Source of the DNA: Haemonchus contortus | Lineage: Eukaryota; Nematoda; Chromadorea; Rhabditida; Trichostrongylidae | Assembly (NCBI GenBank): GCA_000469685.2 | Contig: LS997565.1 | Coordinates: forward strand, 2,618,505 to 2,682,504 | Direction of reading: 5' to 3' | Length of the DNA: 64,000 nt | Shown: positions 60,401-64,000 of the stretch, in pieces | Layout of the letters: the number at the start of each line of letters is the position of its first letter | How positions within the stretch are numbered: position 1 is the stretch's first letter | Program-made: the position numbers and the translations under genes | Notes under the pieces: model-generated | Told to the model about the DNA's origin: nothing | Seen by the model: the letters and a program-made list of their open reading frames with translations, nothing else | Databases searched by the model: none

Positions 60401-63400
60401 CGAGGGGTTCCAAATTATTACGAACAGCCCAGGAAGCTCAGAAGACGCTCCTTTTTTGCTTTTAACTGAACCCTAAACAGTCAGAACTTACTAAATGTCT
60501 CGTGGCAAGCTTATCTCACTCTATCGAGACTTGGAAAGCTCTGAGACGGGAAGTGCATCCTCACTAGTTTCCGATACATCCTGTGGATTCCAAGGTGATG
60601 ACATATTCATGGCCTCACCTCTACAGATCGACCCGTACCTGAACGGTTTTTGGCCATTTACTATGAATATTTGAACCCATGTCGGATGCTATTGACTCAG
60701 GTAACCGTCACTGAGAACATCTTGGTATCATGTTACCCCGAGGTTGAGCCGCAGGTGGTGCAGCTCTCACCGACGATGGGCAGGTGATGCTAACAGAGCC
60801 CTGATCAAATAGATGCGCTGCAACAACATGCAGTCAATAAAAGCCTCCAATTAAGGTCATCATGACGTCACTCTACCGTCCTTATGGCCCTTGCTGTCTT
60901 GTTTATTGATCGATTGATTGATGGAGTTATTGATTGGTTCAGTGGGATCCGGCGATGAGATCTTGCCCTTACAGTCTGAACTCGTGCACAAAAAAGGAAG
61001 ACCTATAAAAGGATGAAACGCCGACATGATCCCTTGCCAGTCTCTTTTCGGGATACGCCACGAATTTGAATTCCACAAAAAATGGTGATGTCATGCTTAG
61101 GCGCATTCAGCCTCGATTGCGACTTCTAAGGCCATTAGGAAGGTTGACATTCTTCGTTTTTTCAGACTATTTTTTGTCAACCAATCGACCCCGGGAAAGG
61201 GTGAGCCCTGCTCGATTGTGAGGGATTCGAACCCTGGACCACATTCAGGATAGTGGCACCATTTTCACCCCAACAAGCTCGTTACAATTGAATTCTTGGA
61301 CATTTTTATGTGAGTTGCACATAGGCAAGCCCCTCACTCACACTGACAACCTGCCACAACCACCGAGCGAGCGGTTTGACCTTTTTCCCTTTGATCAAGC
61401 TGCAATTTGTCAGGCAATTGGTTAGCTGGTGGGGGTTGTCCTCAGCCAACTGTAACGATCGTCAATCTCTCACCACGACATGTCAGCACAGCTTTGGCTA
61501 GAGCAATTAGTCTTCAGAAGTACATGTCGCAGCATCCGGAAGCCGCCTGTCATTAATGCCTTCGCATCGACGGACAACTGTCATGAACTGGACTGCAGGC
61601 GCGAGTAGTGTCCAGTGTTCTGCACTTTTTTCTAAATTACGATGTCGCCTGAAGACCAAGAGACCTACAGTATTCCGCGTCGCGTTTGTTCGTCTGAGGA
61701 CGCACACAGCCGCTGCTGCCGTCCAGAAGTGAATGTAGAAGGTATAACCTTCGTCTGGACTAATCTGTTCTGGCAAGATGTCAACAAGCCCTGTCAAGGG
61801 TTCCCTTCGTAAAGTGAATTTGGTTTGAGTCCCATCCGACGCCGAGATTTTGTCCATAACCCATAACTCGCAAACCTTGTGAGAATAGTGTTATCCTGGA
61901 GGTCCTACTGTTGTTGATTGGTCCTTCAATGACAATTATAGACAGCTATATGTGTTTATTTGTTTAGCTATCGTTACGGTAACAGATATGTAGCGTAGTA
62001 TGTTTATTTATACAAGGCAATGCATGCAAGGGGAAGGGGCAGGGGATGAAGTCAGTGGGTCCAACAGGGAGAAAAAAGAGATTGAATCCCTATATGGGCT
62101 AGATAATCAATTGTTTGTTTGTTTATTTAGTTATTTACTTATTTATAACTCGTTTAACTTAACTCAAAAGATGAAATACTTTCAGCGTTTTGGAGAAAAA
62201 CGATTCAGCAAAACTAGACACGAACATAAACAACAATAGGCATCCTTACAGACACTTTTCCGAAAAGCCTGATGAGATTCCGGGCTTTTTTGACTTATTG
62301 ACTCACCAGATCAGTTGAGGTCCCGCAGAGAAGGATGTCAAAAATTGAGGAGGTGGAGTAGGTTAATCAAAGTCTGGGAAAAAACGAATGGTGCCCGGAT
62401 GGGTAGTAATCTTTTTTGGTATTGTTATCTGTGGAAGCACTGAATTCCCCCATTAGTTTAGATGCCCTGAAGGTCTTTTTGAGTGCAAAAAGCGGTCCGT
62501 AAATTGTGGCATTAATCGCATCGTATCTCGAGCTATGAGACCCTGATTCAGGTCAGACTACAGTGTCAGCAGTTGCTGATTAGAGGTGGTGGTTTACGAG
62601 GGGCTCGTTAGTGCACTGTAATGTCTAGGGTCGTAAATCGTGGGTCGTGCGCGTGAAGGTGGTGCTGGCAGACCACAAATATCATCGTCAGTCTTCAGAT
62701 TCTAATCGCCTACGACACTCATTAGGGCTGAAGAGGATTTGTGGGCTGGGCAGAGGGGTATGATTTCGATAAGCGATTAGCGACTGGACCCATCATGCAT
62801 ACGAACCCAAGGGAGCCAGACTACTCTGGGGTTTTGACTGGTAATGAACGAGTGCTCAGAAGCAAGGAGAAAGTGAACCGAAAAGCACCAAGGGAAATAG
62901 GGCTAAGTAAAGAGGACGTAAAAAGTTTGATTTTTATTTTATTTGTAAATCCCAATTTTCTCAAAAATTCAAAATCTTTTCTCAAAAATCAAAATTTTCT
63001 CTGAACTTAATGACTCCGGACACTCCTAAGCCCTCTATACTCATTTAAGGTGAATCAGAATGACCATATTTGTCCAAGTGAATCAGAAAGCTAGCAAAAG
63101 GATTAACTGCTGTGGCTATGGTCCACTCGAGGTCATATTTGTGTTGCAGTCCTTCGGAAAAGTTCATGATCGCTAGAGTGGATGGACGACCAAACTGGAT
63201 GAATCTAAGAATTATTCTGGGACTATGCGATCTTGTTTGATTGATGGGACTTTCCGGACCCGAAATTTTCGGTGGTTACTTGTTTATTGGATGAACATAA
63301 CACCTATGCAATCCATCAGAGTACACTAGTGGAATGGCAAGACACTGAGTATGTTAATCTCTTTGTTATCCATGCCGAACGCTGAATTAATAGCCATGTT

Positions 63401-64000
63401 TCGGCTCCATTCCTACGGCGGCTACTCACTACTACCTCATTTATTCACGCAGTAAAGGGTATATTTGGGAATATAGCGCTAGCGACTGAAAATAGAGGGA
63501 TATTCACAGCTCACAGCAAATGGACTTCATTGGGAGGATGACAAACGTGGTCTGTTTAGCGACTGTGACCTTCACAACTTGTTGTAAAGGCCAGATTCGC
63601 ATTCAGATGCCTCTACGGTCTTGGGTGGAAGTCGAGTTCGTGGCGCATCGAGGACAACGAATTGGTCAGTGGTCACGTCCAGCGTCAGCATAGAGAGCTT
63701 TTGGCTAGTTGCCCTTTTGCTCGTTCACGACAGCTTTTTCTATCGTCTTGCGGAGCGTTTGTTCGTTCGTTAGCCCTTAATTGGAATACGGAAATTAGAT
63801 GATCCTCAGCTAGAGAAACCCCGCTGAGCCGAGAAAAAACGCTCGACCGACAATATAATTGCGTCATCATCGACACAGAGCCGCCAATGTCCGGCGCTCT
63901 CTGGCCCGTTCGTTTATTCGGTGTCCTCTTCTGCTCGGATTTCCCTCATTTATTCACAGAGACACACACAGATGGCACCGGCCCCCCTGCATCTTGAGAA
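57500..64000. other. downstream of the sulfotransferase exon, no further exon found
   Basis: I looked for the remaining sulfotransferase exons on the plus strand and saw none. A SINE end fragment lies at 63580-63655. A tRNA-like B box (minus, near 61228-61242) is not part of a foldable tRNA. Remaining open frames have no support. Confidence 0.4.
63540..63655 (+). repeat. SINE 3' fragment
   Basis: CACAACTTGTTGTAAAGGCC and GTGGAAGTCGAGTTCGTGGC followed by GCATC match the distal end of the SINE family seen at 35343-35430 (complement). Confidence 0.5.

Noticed and set aside
61190..61280. tRNA-like sequence on the minus strand with GGGTTCGAATCCC
   Set aside because: Acceptor and D arms cannot be paired and the spacing to an A box is wrong. 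At most a decayed tRNA-related repeat.
61507..61857. 116-codon minus-strand frame
   Set aside because: No motif or splice partner; the region has raised GC content, which lengthens chance frames.

Overview
The window looks like nuclear DNA of a parasitic nematode, most likely a clade V (strongylid, hookworm-like) species. The reasons are four genes of the nematode-only SXP/RAL-2 family, short introns ending in TTTCAG, start codons that sit directly behind a splice acceptor (the arrangement left by spliced-leader trans-splicing or 5'UTR introns), and mariner, RTE-type LINE and tRNA-derived SINE copies. Species cannot be named from sequence alone. All exon models below were built by eye from splice sites, phase and paralogue comparison.

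Layout. Positions 1-405 hold the decayed 3' end of an RTE-like retrotransposon. Positions 439-2589 (minus) hold a secreted-protein gene with a signal-peptide exon, two small exons and a ladder of 48-nt phase-1 mini-exons, each encoding one GSPSPLPLGPGPVVGT unit; its 3' end is missing. Positions 4082-5951 (minus) hold an intact ten-exon relative-in-style encoding a 395-residue secreted GPGP-repeat protein; its exons form a three-exon higher-order repeat of about 610 bp. Positions 8187-19281 (plus) hold four tandem SXP/RAL-2 genes with the same exon phases and an invariant 186-nt middle exon but very different tails. Positions 19750-21001 are a dead mariner flanked by TA. Positions 21937-22781 (minus) encode a secreted protein with a long alternating X-Pro rod flanked by Cys clusters. 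Positions 23906-24748 (minus) hold the 3' exons of an unrecognised gene.

From about 24.8 to 36.2 kb I see mainly SINE-like repeats and no convincing gene. Positions 36240-40241 (plus) encode a 404-residue F-box/leucine-rich-repeat protein in nine exons, with SINE copies in its introns. From 40.4 to 57.2 kb I see little: a foldback element, microsatellites and one doubtful coding patch. Positions 57272-57492 (plus) are the first exon of a heparan sulfate 3-O-sulfotransferase whose later exons I could not find before the window ends.

How it fits together. The left 23 kb is a neighbourhood of secreted-protein genes: four SXP/RAL-2 proteins and three proline-rich repeat proteins, interleaved on opposite strands and full of tandem duplications. 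That the group is co-regulated, for example in gut, gland or cuticle-forming tissue, is only inference from position, TATA boxes and GATA motifs. The most novel item is the pair of GPGP-repeat genes, in which protein repeats have grown by duplication of whole symmetric phase-1 exon-intron units.
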